44,833 bases of DNA from an uncultured Flavobacteriaceae bacterium (GCA_947500445.1 CANMSB010000036.1:1-44833), one strand, 5' to 3'. Positions 28,366-37,408 are shown, counted from the first letter of the stretch. Numbers and translations: made by a program. The notes: a model not told the origin generated them from the letters alone.

Positions 28366-29727
28366 TTATCGCTCTAGAATTCCCAAACGGTTTTCCAGCT
28401 CGTTCAGGCGTTCGTTCTGTTGAAGGAGGTATAACGTCAACTCCTCTATTTTTTCGAGAAGTTTCAAGTTCATTTCCTTTAAGTTTACACCATTTTCCTC
28501 CATTTCGGTAGCGGAGGGAATATTGGGCAAGTGACCATTTTTGGCAATGTACGCTTCTACTTCCCCAATAGTCTTGAGCGGATAGTCTTTATAGAAAACA
28601 TAGTCCGGGGCCACGGCTCCCGCCAAATCAACTTTTACTTCTTGGGTATGTATTCTTCCCCGTACCGTTAACGGGGCGTCCGGAGCGTTTGTGCCGATTC
28701 CTACATTACCAAGAACGTAGGAAAGGTCCGCGCCGGTCTTTGTCCAGCTTCCTCCGGCGGCGGGAGTAGTGTCGTCAGTATCCGTATTATCCAGCACATA
28801 GCCTACCGGTTGCTCGCATTGCACAAGAGTTTCGCTAGGATTCCCCAAACCATCACCATCGCTATCTTGATGCCATACCGTATTGGGATTGATATCACTG
28901 TTGGAATCGTCGCAATCCAGATTATTGGATACATATCCGGGAGGCGGAGTGGCGGCGTTCTGGCTAATCTCCGGATTTCCAAACGTATCGGAGTCATTAT
29001 CCAAATAATATATAGAACTATATTCCGCATCAATAATGTCCTGAATGCTTGGCTCCGTACCATCCATACGCTCCAAACGTGGCGCATACAAAAACTGTCC
29101 CGTAGTTGCATTATTGGCGTCGGCCACCTCTCTTAAAAACGCGCGATGTTGCGTTTGAACGGTACCGGCAAGATATTTATAATCGGTAATCGTGGCAACC
29201 TTGGCGCCCGTTAAAGGGTCATATATACCGCCTTCGCTGGACGTGCCCGTGAAACCGATTTCATGCACGACGCCCACCATAAGATACCACTTGTCCAAAC
29301 TGGGCAAGTCGCCCGTAAACATAAATGGATTATTATTGATTTGATCGTTAAGTTTCGCTATCGTTTTAACTCCATTGGCGTCAAAGCCATTGGTAGCGAA
29401 CCGGGTAAGACCGTCATTGCTGCCCGTTTTTTTTGCCCAAACCATATAGCGATGCGGAATAGAGGCGTCAATATTAATTCTTGTCGTTTGCCATCCACCA
29501 TCGTTTTTATTGCCCGATCCGGGAACACACGACCATATCAATCCTTGATTTCCTCCAGGAGTTTCTCCCAAAACGATTGCATTGGCATCGGGGGGACCAT
29601 ATCGATTAAAACCGGCTGCCGAATTTCCTCCTTCGGCCCATGTGGTAGTATCTAGAATATTTGTTTGTGCCGACAGACACGTGCATACGACAATCGCGAG
29701 GATTGCCAATAACCCTTGTTTTTTCAT
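28366..29727 (-). CDS. Secreted tail-fibre-like protein with calcium-type repeats and coiled coil
   Basis: 453 residues from the ATG at 29727, which directly precedes a good signal peptide ('MKKQGLLAILAIVVCTCLSA'); an upstream start at 29757 would place charged residues before it. The N-terminal 230 residues are a beta-rich domain ('MVWAKKTGSNDGLTRFATN') resembling secreted adhesin domains. Two DxDxD units follow ('YLDNDSDTFGNPE', 'VWHQDSDGDGLGNP'), then the 'GNVGIGTNAPDAPLTVRG' / 'GHLPNIPSATEMEENGVNL' block and a terminal coiled coil, paralogous to 27388-28344. This is probably the first gene of the RHS operon. The 88-base gap upstream contains a 5-bp stem hairpin (29745-29761) and a weak TTTG-N19-TATAACGG promoter-like arrangement (29757-29787). 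Confidence 0.78.
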   Translation of the reverse strand: MKKQGLLAILAIVVCTCLSAQTNILDTTTWAEGGNSAAGFNRYGPPDANAIVLGETPGGNQGLIWSCVPGSGNKNDGGWQTTRINIDASIPHRYMVWAKKTGSNDGLTRFATNGFDANGVKTIAKLNDQINNNPFMFTGDLPSLDKWYLMVGVVHEIGFTGTSSEGGIYDPLTGAKVATITDYKYLAGTVQTQHRAFLREVADANNATTGQFLYAPRLERMDGTEPSIQDIIDAEYSSIYYLDNDSDTFGNPEISQNAATPPPGYVSNNLDCDDSNSDINPNTVWHQDSDGDGLGNPSETLVQCEQPVGYVLDNTDTDDTTPAAGGSWTKTGADLSYVLGNVGIGTNAPDAPLTVRGRIHTQEVKVDLAGAVAPDYVFYKDYPLKTIGEVEAYIAKNGHLPNIPSATEMEENGVNLKEMNLKLLEKIEELTLYLLQQNERLNELENRLGILER

Positions 29728-29815
29728 TATTTGGTTTGGTTGCCAACGGCGAAACACCGTTATATTATTACTCTACTCGTCTTCAAAAACGCAATCCGGG
29801 TATCTCCTTACATTT

Positions 29816-30337
29816 TTACTCGATACTTGGGTCACCCTCATACTTTGCATTCGCAAAATCGATAACGGCCTGGGTCACATCGACACCTTCCCTGGCGTAC
29901 ATTACGTTTCCACTGCCCTGTGTACCCAAGACCAGTTGAAAGTCGTGCTGACCGCCATACTCGGAAACATAAGTGTTCAGGCGTGCCCAAACCGTTTTGT
30001 TTCTTGTATCGACAAAATCGCTGTTCATTTGTTTTAGCTGTTGATCTGCATGACGCAACTGCTTTTCCAACGATGCCAATGTTTCCGGCTTTCCATTCTC
30101 CTTAAGAATGCCGTAAAGGGTATACAAACTATCAAGGGTCTTTTTTTGGCCCTTGATTTTTAAGCCGTTTATGTTATTCAAATCGCGGGTCATGTGAAAC
30201 TCGTTAAACAAGCGCATGTTGTCGACATAAACGATTTCATTTGTTTTTTGCATCCACGAAAAACAAATAAAAACCAATAAAAAAAGTAGGATTATCGTAT
30301 TAACGATCGTAATAAAAAAAATACTTCTGAAGTTCAT
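29816..30337 (-). CDS. Membrane-anchored OmpH/Skp-like periplasmic chaperone
   Basis: 173 residues with an N-terminal hydrophobic segment (about 7-28) that lacks a signal-peptidase site and so probably anchors the protein. The rest has the Skp/OmpH plan: a strand 'IVYVDNMRLFNEFHMTRDL', two long charged helices with 'QLRHADQQLKQMNSDFVDT', and the closing strands 'DFQLVLGTQGSGNVMYAREG' plus the final helix 'VTQAVIDFANAKYEG'. Skp proteins hold unfolded outer-membrane proteins. It stands between the secretion operon and the RHS operon, 86 bases after the former, and may have its own promoter (30366-30396). A chaperone role for the giant secreted proteins is an inference from location. Confidence 0.72.
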   Translation of the reverse strand: MNFRSIFFITIVNTIILLFLLVFICFSWMQKTNEIVYVDNMRLFNEFHMTRDLNNINGLKIKGQKKTLDSLYTLYGILKENGKPETLASLEKQLRHADQQLKQMNSDFVDTRNKTVWARLNTYVSEYGGQHDFQLVLGTQGSGNVMYAREGVDVTQAVIDFANAKYEGDPSIE

Positions 30338-30365
30338 TATATGAAGGGGGGCTGCAAGAAAGAAA

Positions 30366-30396
30366 CAAATATATTTGAAAATAAAATCTTATGAAA
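30366..30396 (-). promoter_or_regulatory. Putative Bacteroidota-type promoter
   Basis: On the minus strand TATATTTG (30366-30373) fits the Bacteroidota -7 element TAnnTTTG exactly. After a 19-base spacer, TTTC (30393-30396) is one base off the -33 TTTG element. The predicted start lies about 25 bases before the ATG of the OmpH-like gene at 30337. It sits in the only sizeable gap between the secretion operon and the RHS side. Confidence 0.4.
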
Positions 30397-30423
30397 GCAA
30401 TATGTTAAAAATTTATTAAAAAA

Positions 30424-30909
30424 TCAATTTTTTGCAAAAATACGCTCATCCTTACCGTTTAAAACAACGATTTCATCGTTCGTTATTTTTTTTATTCTAA
30501 GACCGTCTACCTGTTCGTTCGTATTTACCCGATGGAGCTTTTCCCCGATACGAACCAGCCCTAAACGGCTCTTACTGGAATTCGATTTCACGAAGCCCAA
30601 GTATTGTATTTTCGGCCAAGTAATTGGTTTTAAGGGTTTTGTATTTTGCTTTACGTTTCTTTTTGCCACCTTTTTTTTTGGTGTTTTAATGGCAAAGGTC
30701 TTTTGGTCCAAAAAGGGATCTCTATCGGGAAAATGCAATTGCACGGTATCTTTTTTTCCCACTTTTACCAAAGGTTCCGCTATAGGAATTTCTGCGACCG
30801 CTACGTAATCTTTATCCACAAACAATGAAGCTACAAATTTGTAGAGCAATACGCCCCAAATACTGGCCACTGCCAAAATCAATATGGTATTTATCTTTTT
30901 TTTGTCCAT
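30424..30909 (-). CDS. GspC/PilP-like inner-membrane secretion protein
   Basis: 161 residues: a short basic N terminus, one membrane segment (about 7-28), then a linker with 'FPDRDPFL' (a GspC/PilP-type 'RDPF' motif) and a Lys-rich stretch, and a C-terminal beta domain 'KIQYLGFVKSNSSKSRLGLV' / 'VDGLRIKKITNDEIVV' that matches the homology-region/PilP fold pattern, which connects inner-membrane assembly proteins to the secretin. It directly abuts the upstream lipoprotein gene (no gap) and ends the secretion operon. Family call is from motifs, not from a search. Confidence 0.7.
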   Translation of the reverse strand: MDKKKINTILILAVASIWGVLLYKFVASLFVDKDYVAVAEIPIAEPLVKVGKKDTVQLHFPDRDPFLDQKTFAIKTPKKKVAKRNVKQNTKPLKPITWPKIQYLGFVKSNSSKSRLGLVRIGEKLHRVNTNEQVDGLRIKKITNDEIVVLNGKDERIFAKN

Positions 30910-31869
30910 TTAATCTACACTAAAGGAACCGGTTGCGCTGTTATCCCCATTATTTCCCGCCGTATCGGCACCACGCACCCTCCAATAGTAGGTGCCGGTG
31001 GTCGTAAACGTATTCGTAAATTCATCGGAATCATTGGTGTCGCTCAACAGAATGGTGCTAAAGTTCTCATCGGTCGATATTTCCAAAGTGCTGGAAATCG
31101 GTGATTGTACGGTTCCTGTATCGGAAAAACTCCAAGAGAACTGCACTTCATCGGTGGTGCCGAAGGAAGCATCGGCCGCGGGGCCATTCAAAGTAGGGGC
31201 AGGTGGATTTTGCGTGTCCACAAAGAACCTTCTTCTAAAAAAACGTGTTTCACTGGTAGCGTTCACCGCTTTTACCTGCCATATGTACGCGTTATCCTCC
31301 GTAACGATCCCATCCTCCAAACCGATAGTAGCCGCTACCAAATTGGATTCTTGAAATACGGAAGTCTCCCCCGATCCATCGACACGCAATAGTTCAAATT
31401 CATAACTATCCGCCGTACTGATCCGCTGCCATGTAAAATTGAAATCCACTTCGTTGGTGTAACGGTCCTCAACAGGGCTTTCCAAAGTGAGCAACTGATT
31501 GGTAAGGTCCAAAGATGCCACCACCGAAAAGGCCGATTCGAAGGTATAGGGAGAGTTATAAGCAAAATTCTCCCCTCTTATCCTCCAGGTATAGTTTCCC
31601 GGCTCTACTTGATAATCGAACCGCGTTTGGTCCACAAGGGAATCCAATACGATCGCGCGGTTGTTTTCCGAGGTAATCTGTAAACGGTACCCATCGGCAC
31701 CATCAAGTGCAGTCCATCGCAATTGCACCAAATTACCTTCTATTGCGGCTCCATCGTCAGGGGCTATAATGGCAATCGAATCGTCCGAAATATCTTCTTC
31801 CAAAACGTCGTCGCACTGATATAACAACACCGCTAGGAACACGTAGAACACTCTATTCAATTTTTTCAT
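30910..31869 (-). CDS. Lipoprotein with three fibronectin-type domains
   Basis: 319 residues. Lipobox L-L-Y-Q-Cys19 followed by an acidic run ('DDVLEEDISDD') that resembles the lipoprotein export signal for surface display in Bacteroidota. Three repeats of about 90 residues follow, each with a W near the start and a final strand such as 'GNYTWRIRGE', 'NAYIWQVKAV' or 'GTYYWRVRGA', the Fn3 pattern. It overlaps the upstream gene by 17 bases and abuts the GspC/PilP-like gene, so it is built into the secretion operon. It could be a secretin-associated or surface lipoprotein (pilotin-like role possible, not shown). Confidence 0.72.
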   Translation of the reverse strand: MKKLNRVFYVFLAVLLYQCDDVLEEDISDDSIAIIAPDDGAAIEGNLVQLRWTALDGADGYRLQITSENNRAIVLDSLVDQTRFDYQVEPGNYTWRIRGENFAYNSPYTFESAFSVVASLDLTNQLLTLESPVEDRYTNEVDFNFTWQRISTADSYEFELLRVDGSGETSVFQESNLVAATIGLEDGIVTEDNAYIWQVKAVNATSETRFFRRRFFVDTQNPPAPTLNGPAADASFGTTDEVQFSWSFSDTGTVQSPISSTLEISTDENFSTILLSDTNDSDEFTNTFTTTGTYYWRVRGADTAGNNGDNSATGSFSVD

Positions 31870-32380
31870 AATTCTGAAATGTTAACCGTTCGAAAAGTTT
31901 TTTTCTCTTGCTTCTCGGTTGTTTCTCTGTATAAAACTGTACACTTACCACTCGGGAATAATCAAAAGTTTGCTCGTAATAGTAGGTGGCTTCCAACAAA
32001 TTCTTATAATTCCCGGAGAGAATCAGACTATTGGTATAAATATTAAAATAGTCGTTGCTTGCCTTATGTATTTCCTCAAGCTCCACCAAATCGCAGCCAT
32101 TACCGATCTTATTGAACGAATTCAGTATTTCCTGCTGCACCACATCGGCGTTGGCCGCTTTTTTACCGATAATCTGATCCAAGTACAGTACTTCTCTTTT
32201 TGCGGCGTTTATTTTCCCTTGTGAATTGCTTACCTCATCCAACTCCAATCGCGCGGCCCTTAATGTTTCGTATGCGTCAAATGTGATGGAAAAAGATCTC
32301 TTATACGACGTTATGATCAGAACTACCAAGAGCACGATCAATGCGACACATTTTCTTTTATAGGATATTTGCTCAAACAT
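31853..32380 (-). CDS. GspM/PilO-like membrane protein
   Basis: 175 residues with one N-terminal membrane helix (about 12-30; 'VALIVLLVVLIITSY'), a coiled-coil region ('DAYETLRAARLELDEVSN') and a small alpha/beta C-terminal domain, the architecture of GspM or PilO. It overlaps the end of the GspL/PilN-like gene by 8 bases and the start of the lipoprotein gene by 17, indicating translational coupling. Sequence identity to named families is not obvious; the call rests on topology and gene order. Confidence 0.6.
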   Translation of the reverse strand: MFEQISYKRKCVALIVLLVVLIITSYKRSFSITFDAYETLRAARLELDEVSNSQGKINAAKREVLYLDQIIGKKAANADVVQQEILNSFNKIGNGCDLVELEEIHKASNDYFNIYTNSLILSGNYKNLLEATYYYEQTFDYSRVVSVQFYTEKQPRSKRKKLFERLTFQNYEKIE

Positions 32381-33569
32381 TAAACATCAGTTTTAAGCGT
32401 ATTTCAAAGTCGCTTGTGCGCCCGTTCTTTCTAAAGTCGACAATCTCAAGTTTGTTTATCCATGTAAAATTTTTTACTGCTTTGATCCATTCGGCAAAAG
32501 CCTCGTTGGAGGACGTTGTTCCCGTAATCTTAATTTCGTCGTTCGTAAAAATGATCTTTTCCCCAGGCTTCACCTTAACCGATGGCATAAAAACGCCCAA
32601 ACTGTTCAGGTTTACTTCCGAAGGGATATCGGCCGTAATTTCGGATACGTAATAACTCAGAAAATTACTGTCGTTCAGTCCGGATTCGGTCAACATCGCC
32701 TCCTTGTTCTTTCTGTCCTCCTCCAGCAATTTTAACTTGTTGTAGGCGATGTTCTCCTCTTCGAGAACCACTTGAACATCGACATAGGCGTTCTGGTAAT
32801 GGCCAAGGAGCAAATAACTTACCAATAAGGCCACAAAGAATATGGGCATGGCGATCATCCCTATGGTATTAAAGGCTTTTCGATATTTAAAAGCTTCCCT
32901 GTTCCCATTTAAAACGTCGGCCTCCAAGTCAATTTTATCATTGGGAAAAAGATAACGTAACAAAGTGGCAAAGCCGGTTATCCCTTTCGCCGGGATTTGT
33001 TCGCCCTCAATATGATACCCCTCGGCTTCATAGGTTCCGTCATTTTTGGAGAAATCCGCCAAAACGTCGCCATTAAATTCCAGTTGAAAATTACCGTTTT
33101 TTATCTGGGACGTTTGGGGAAGCAACGGTTTTACCGAATGCAATACAAAGGGGCCGATACTGATATCGACCACTAAAATTTGCTGTGCTTCAAAGGCCCT
33201 AATAACCTCATCGACGGTCGTTTTGCGTACCACGGAAGCAAACATGGATTCCGGCTCCTCTAGCTCGTACCAATAAAATTCCCCGGGATCGGCATTGAAC
33301 AACATTTGCGCGCGGTACTCGGCAGTTTTCGGTAGTTTTTTGGATATGATTCCCTGTCCTGAAAATGACAGGAGCGTGGTCTGGTTTTTTGGAATGGCTT
33401 CGACCAAATCGTCAAAACTATCGTATTGCGTGGCAGAAGCTATAAAAAGTGCCGTTTTTTTTTGCACGACTTCCAATACGTGATAGGTAGCTCCACCCTC
33501 CCGCATGCAGACTTCGATACAGAGGAACTTTTTTCCAGAAAAAACACTATCGATTACTTTTTGTACCAT
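32373..33569 (-). CDS. GspL/PilM-PilN-like assembly platform protein
   Basis: 399-residue reading frame; the ATG at 33569 (398 residues) overlaps the secretin stop as TGATG, and a TTG lies just upstream. The N-terminal 200 residues are a cytoplasmic PilM/GspL-like actin-type domain ('FLCIEVCMREGGATYHVLEV', 'QILVVDISIGPFVLHSV'). A membrane segment lies near 240-262 ('NTIGMIAMPIFFVALLVSY'), followed by a coiled coil and a periplasmic ferredoxin-like domain ('INKLEIVDFRKNGRTSDFEI'), the PilN/GspL plan. It thus looks like a PilM-PilN fusion as in GspL. Works with the ATPase and GspF platform. Confidence 0.75.
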   Translation of the reverse strand: MVQKVIDSVFSGKKFLCIEVCMREGGATYHVLEVVQKKTALFIASATQYDSFDDLVEAIPKNQTTLLSFSGQGIISKKLPKTAEYRAQMLFNADPGEFYWYELEEPESMFASVVRKTTVDEVIRAFEAQQILVVDISIGPFVLHSVKPLLPQTSQIKNGNFQLEFNGDVLADFSKNDGTYEAEGYHIEGEQIPAKGITGFATLLRYLFPNDKIDLEADVLNGNREAFKYRKAFNTIGMIAMPIFFVALLVSYLLLGHYQNAYVDVQVVLEEENIAYNKLKLLEEDRKNKEAMLTESGLNDSNFLSYYVSEITADIPSEVNLNSLGVFMPSVKVKPGEKIIFTNDEIKITGTTSSNEAFAEWIKAVKNFTWINKLEIVDFRKNGRTSDFEIRLKLMFNV

Positions 33570-35491
33570 CAATACACTACCGTTGGTTTAATGAATACAT
33601 GCAATTTAGATTTCTCCTTTGCCCTGCGCTTGCTGCTAAACAACCATTTGATAACCGGAATCCTGGCCAATACCGGAGTTCCCGTACCCGAATTTTCCTT
33701 TTCCAATTCGTCCAGTCCGCCCAATAAGATCATCTCGTTGTTCTTTACCCGAATCAACGACTCGAACTTTTGAGTGGATTTCCCGGGCGGGGCGTTCTCT
33801 CCCGCCCGGCCCAGAAAGGCACTTTTTTCTACGATGATGTTCAAGGTGATGTGTTCATCCTTGGAAACATAGGGCAAAATGTCGACACTGAGGTTCGCCT
33901 CGGTCGGTTTCCACTGGCCCGATTGTAAAATATTGTCGTTGATCCCCGAATTGATCAACCGATTGGTCTGTTCAAAATAATAGTTCGTTTCCCCTATGGA
34001 AACGTTCGCCTTATGGCCGCTTAGCGTGGCAATTTTGGGGGTGGATTTGAGTTCAATGATAGAGTTGTTCTCCAAGGCACTTAAATTGGCATAAAAGTTT
34101 TCGGCCACCTTCCCGATATTGATTATTCCCAGACCGTTAAAAGCGTCGATCAACTTGTTCAATGATGTGGCATTGACCGTGGCATCCACGGTCGGAAAAA
34201 GAACGCCCTCGGTACGCACGTCCTTTCCCTGGTCGCTAAGGATACCCTGTAGCCCGGTCTGAATATCATAGCCTTTCTGATATTGTACGATAAGTACCTC
34301 TATCTGTACCAGGGGAACAACCTTGTCTAGCTGTCGAATGACCAATTTAAGTTCTTCCAGAATGGGTTTGGAACCTGAGATCAAAATACCGTTGAGTTCA
34401 ACAAACTCCTGCATTTCCACATCTTGAAGATATGCCTTGGGAAGGGTGTTGATCACGGTTTCTATGGTACGGTTTTCCAACTGTACCAACTCGGTATGCC
34501 GGAGCCCTTCGGTAGTCTGTAGCCCTATTAGGTACAGGTCGTCTATCTTTTTAAAGGTGTAGCGCGAACCTTTAAAAATATGGTCCATTAGACTATCAAA
34601 ATCGATACTTCCCGTATGGAAGGTAGCCACCACTTCATCGGGCCGGTTATACAAGAAAAAGTTGATGTTGAGAAGGTCCGAAGCCCTTCCGATCAAGGTA
34701 GTAGCATCGACCTCAAAAGCATTAATATTTAAAAAGCCCTGCTCGTTCAAACTAATATCCAAAGTTCCGGAAGTGCCGACATTTGCTTTGTTTCGGGACG
34801 ACCCGCGCCGTTTTGAAGTTGTTCTTCTTCCTTGGTCCGGTGTAGCCACAGGTTCCAGATCTTTTGATAGAAAGTAAAACCCGTTCTCATCTATCGAGGC
34901 CACCAGTTGGTTTGATCTTGCAATCATTTCTACCACTTGATCAAAAGGACGGTTGATGATATACGCCGATACTTTCATTGTTTTGACCTCTGGCGCCAAA
35001 ACGATGTTTTTATTGGAAAGTTCGGTTATTCTTTCGGCCACCAAAGGCAACGAATCGTTCTTTAACTTGACCGATAAAAAATTATTGGCCTGGTTAAAAG
35101 TGATATCTATTGGCTTCTGGGGTTTTTCCTTTGGCACTTCAGGAGCGATTTCACGTTTTTTAAAGGTGATGATCCCGTTCATATACCCCACATCCAAATC
35201 ATACTTTCGTGCCAGAAAAATATAGATATCCTTTACGGGCACATCGAAAAAATTACTGACCACCATTTCGGTCAGGCCGGGATCGGCACTTACATTAATA
35301 CGATGTTCTTCCGCTAAAGAGGTAATTATCTCAAATAAGGTGAGCCCCGAAACATCGAGTTCCGTTAATTCGTTCAGGCCCGATTTTTCTTCGGCCACCC
35401 GATCGAATAATTCCTCTAACGTAGGTGTTTGGTTCTGGGGGAACACAAGGCCCACAAACAACATGCTGCTGATCAATACTAATTTTTTCAT
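33569..35491 (-). CDS. gspD: Secretin (GspD/PilQ family outer-membrane channel)
   Basis: 640 residues with signal peptide 'MKKLVLISSMLFVGLVFP'. The N-terminal part has STN/N-type domains ('LTLFEIITSLAEEHRINVSA', 'PVKDIYIFLARKYDLDVGY'), a low-complexity basic linker near 215-230 (Arg/Ser-rich), further N-domains, then the secretin beta domain: 'LQDVEMQEFVELNGILISGS', 'VPLVQIEVLIVQYQKGYD', 'IELKSTPKIATLSGHKANVS', and the signature-like 'KNNEMILLGGLDELEKEN' with 'TPVLARIPVIKWLFSSKRR'. It forms the outer-membrane gate. It starts within the stop of gspE (TAATG). Confidence 0.92.
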   Translation of the reverse strand: MKKLVLISSMLFVGLVFPQNQTPTLEELFDRVAEEKSGLNELTELDVSGLTLFEIITSLAEEHRINVSADPGLTEMVVSNFFDVPVKDIYIFLARKYDLDVGYMNGIITFKKREIAPEVPKEKPQKPIDITFNQANNFLSVKLKNDSLPLVAERITELSNKNIVLAPEVKTMKVSAYIINRPFDQVVEMIARSNQLVASIDENGFYFLSKDLEPVATPDQGRRTTSKRRGSSRNKANVGTSGTLDISLNEQGFLNINAFEVDATTLIGRASDLLNINFFLYNRPDEVVATFHTGSIDFDSLMDHIFKGSRYTFKKIDDLYLIGLQTTEGLRHTELVQLENRTIETVINTLPKAYLQDVEMQEFVELNGILISGSKPILEELKLVIRQLDKVVPLVQIEVLIVQYQKGYDIQTGLQGILSDQGKDVRTEGVLFPTVDATVNATSLNKLIDAFNGLGIINIGKVAENFYANLSALENNSIIELKSTPKIATLSGHKANVSIGETNYYFEQTNRLINSGINDNILQSGQWKPTEANLSVDILPYVSKDEHITLNIIVEKSAFLGRAGENAPPGKSTQKFESLIRVKNNEMILLGGLDELEKENSGTGTPVLARIPVIKWLFSSKRRAKEKSKLHVFIKPTVVY

Positions 35492-36912
35492 TATTGGGCC
35501 TCTATTATAATCGAATAAACCTCTTCTACCGAAGTGGTCCCATTTTTAACAAGTGCTATTGCTTTATCTGAAAGTCGTGTCACTTCTTCCTTTGAAACAA
35601 AGGATTCGAGCTGGGACGGACTTTTCTTTATTCCCTGTGAAAGCGTTACATCTATGGGGATTACCTCATAGATCGCGGTACGACCGTTATATCCGGTATA
35701 ATGGCAATTTTCGCAACCTACCGGCTCCCAATGCTCCTGAATGGTATGAAAGGCCGTATGGTAATAACCCGCTTCGGATAATTTTCCTTTTTTTGTTTTA
35801 CAATCGGCGCATAGCTTTCGTACCAAACGTTGGGCCACGGAAATTTTTAAGGTTTCCGCAATCAAGAACGCGGGCACCCCCATATCCACCAATCTGGAAA
35901 TGGTACCCAAGGCGGAATTGGTATGTATGGTGGATAAGACCAAATGCCCGGTCAAACTTGCCCGTATCGCCATTTCGGCAGTGGCCCCGTCCCGAATTTC
36001 CCCCAACATTATAATATCGGGGTCTTGTCTTAAAAAAGTTCGCAAGGCACTGGTAAAGCTCAACCCGATATCTTCCCTCAACTGCACTTGATTGATTCCT
36101 TTTAGGGTGTACTCGATAGGGTCTTCTACCGTAACGATGTTCGTGCGAACGTCGTTCAACATTTTTAAACTGGCATAAAGGGTCGTCGTTTTTCCAGAGC
36201 CCGTTGGTCCGCTGATCAAAATAATTCCCTTTGATGACTTTAGCGCCTCCAGATAACGTCTTTTCTCATCGTCGGTCATGCCCAGTTTGTCGATACTCAA
36301 ATGATCGGTATCCCTCCCCAAAATCCGCATCACGATCTTCTCACCATGCAGGGTAGGCAATATGGAAACACGGATGTCAAAATCATCATAGTTGATACGC
36401 CCATCCTGTGGCAAGCGTTTTTCAGTAATGTCAAGATTGGATTTGATCTTTATCTTATTGACCATTTCCAAATAGTTCTCTTTTGGAATTTTATACTTTT
36501 CCATAAGCTTGCCATCGATCCGATAGCGTATTCGGGCTTCCGACTTGAACGTTTCGAAATGGATATCACTACTCCCTATCGCCTTTGCCTCAAAAATAAG
36601 GTCTTGTAAAAAATCTTGGGAAGCGATCTTAAAGGTGCTCCCGTTCTCTTCTTCGGTTGTTGGGCCCTTTCCCCTTCGGTAATATTGGGACAAGGCTCGG
36701 GACACCTGAGCGGATGGCATTGGGGCCAGGGTCACTTTTTTTCCCAAAATCAGCTCCAGCTCTTCCGTAAGGGTATCGAACACTTTGGCTTCATCTACAT
36801 AAAACGCAATAGTGTTATGGTCCACTTTCTTCGGAACAATTCCGTAGTTGTGGGCCAAATCAGCGTTTACGACCTGCTGCTCCTCTATGGTTAGCGATAT
36901 CTCGGATGTCAT
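35491..36912 (-). CDS. gspE: Type II secretion / type IV pilus assembly ATPase (GspE/PilB)
   Basis: 473 residues from the ATG at 36912, 7 bases after the prepilin-peptidase stop; an earlier in-frame start (36969) would overlap that gene by 50 bases and is unlikely. An N-terminal domain (1-95) is followed by the ATPase core: Walker A 'GPTGSGKTT' (235-243), Asp box 'VEDPIEY', Walker B 'IIMLGEIRD' (300-308), His box near 'LSTIHTNSA', and two CxxC pairs (Cys368/371 and Cys400/403) for zinc. This is the complete GspE/PilB set and the motor of pseudopilus assembly. Confidence 0.95.
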   Translation of the reverse strand: MTSEISLTIEEQQVVNADLAHNYGIVPKKVDHNTIAFYVDEAKVFDTLTEELELILGKKVTLAPMPSAQVSRALSQYYRRGKGPTTEEENGSTFKIASQDFLQDLIFEAKAIGSSDIHFETFKSEARIRYRIDGKLMEKYKIPKENYLEMVNKIKIKSNLDITEKRLPQDGRINYDDFDIRVSILPTLHGEKIVMRILGRDTDHLSIDKLGMTDDEKRRYLEALKSSKGIILISGPTGSGKTTTLYASLKMLNDVRTNIVTVEDPIEYTLKGINQVQLREDIGLSFTSALRTFLRQDPDIIMLGEIRDGATAEMAIRASLTGHLVLSTIHTNSALGTISRLVDMGVPAFLIAETLKISVAQRLVRKLCADCKTKKGKLSEAGYYHTAFHTIQEHWEPVGCENCHYTGYNGRTAIYEVIPIDVTLSQGIKKSPSQLESFVSKEEVTRLSDKAIALVKNGTTSVEEVYSIIIEAQ

Positions 36913-36919
36913 TGATAAA

Positions 36920-37405
36920 TCAAATAAGTTTGGCTTCAAAAAAATTAAGATCCACATAATAGCCGACACATCGTATCAACATCATGTAAATCGCCAAAAG
37001 TCCTGCCAAGGGTACAAGATTCGATTTCGTTATGGACTTGATCACCAAGAACACTATAATGGAAAAAAGCATTCCACTAACAAAATATAGGATAAAATTG
37101 GGGGTCGAAAAGTAAGGCATTACCGCAACAAAAAAAAGAAAATCACCTAAGCCTATCGATTTAAATGGATTGGAAAACTTCCTCTCTTTCAATGAAATAT
37201 ATGCGTAAAGCCCGACAAAGGTAATTATTAAAAACAACAAATTGTGCCATAACACGAGTAAAGGGTACTTGTTGTACACAAAAACGGCTACCCCTAATAG
37301 GGCAAGGGCCAATGGAAGCCCGATATGGATGGCCCGGTATTTCATGTCCTGAACAAAAACAAAGAACAATAATATGTGGAGCATTACCTCAATAAAAACT
37401 GCCAC
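36920..37405 (-). CDS. Minimal A24 prepilin peptidase
   Basis: 161 residues, almost entirely hydrophobic with five to six membrane helices. The two catalytic aspartates of A24 peptidases are visible: Asp20 in 'FVQDMKYRAIH' and Asp88 in the G-x-G-D motif ('SIGLGDF'). The N-terminal zinc/methyltransferase domain of PilD/GspO is absent, so it resembles the short TadV/CpaA-like enzymes. It would cleave the four pseudopilins in this operon, which share Ala at the position before the cleavage site. It lies 3 bases after the major pseudopilin gene and 7 bases before gspE. Confidence 0.85.
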   Translation of the reverse strand: MAVFIEVMLHILLFFVFVQDMKYRAIHIGLPLALALLGVAVFVYNKYPLLVLWHNLLFLIITFVGLYAYISLKERKFSNPFKSIGLGDFLFFVAVMPYFSTPNFILYFVSGMLFSIIVFLVIKSITKSNLVPLAGLLAIYMMLIRCVGYYVDLNFFEAKLI

Positions 37406-37408
37406 CTT

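Noticed and set aside
36913-36969. Longer N terminus for gspE
   Set aside because: It would overlap the prepilin-peptidase gene by 50 bases and add a hydrophobic stretch not found in GspE proteins; the ATG at 36912 fits.
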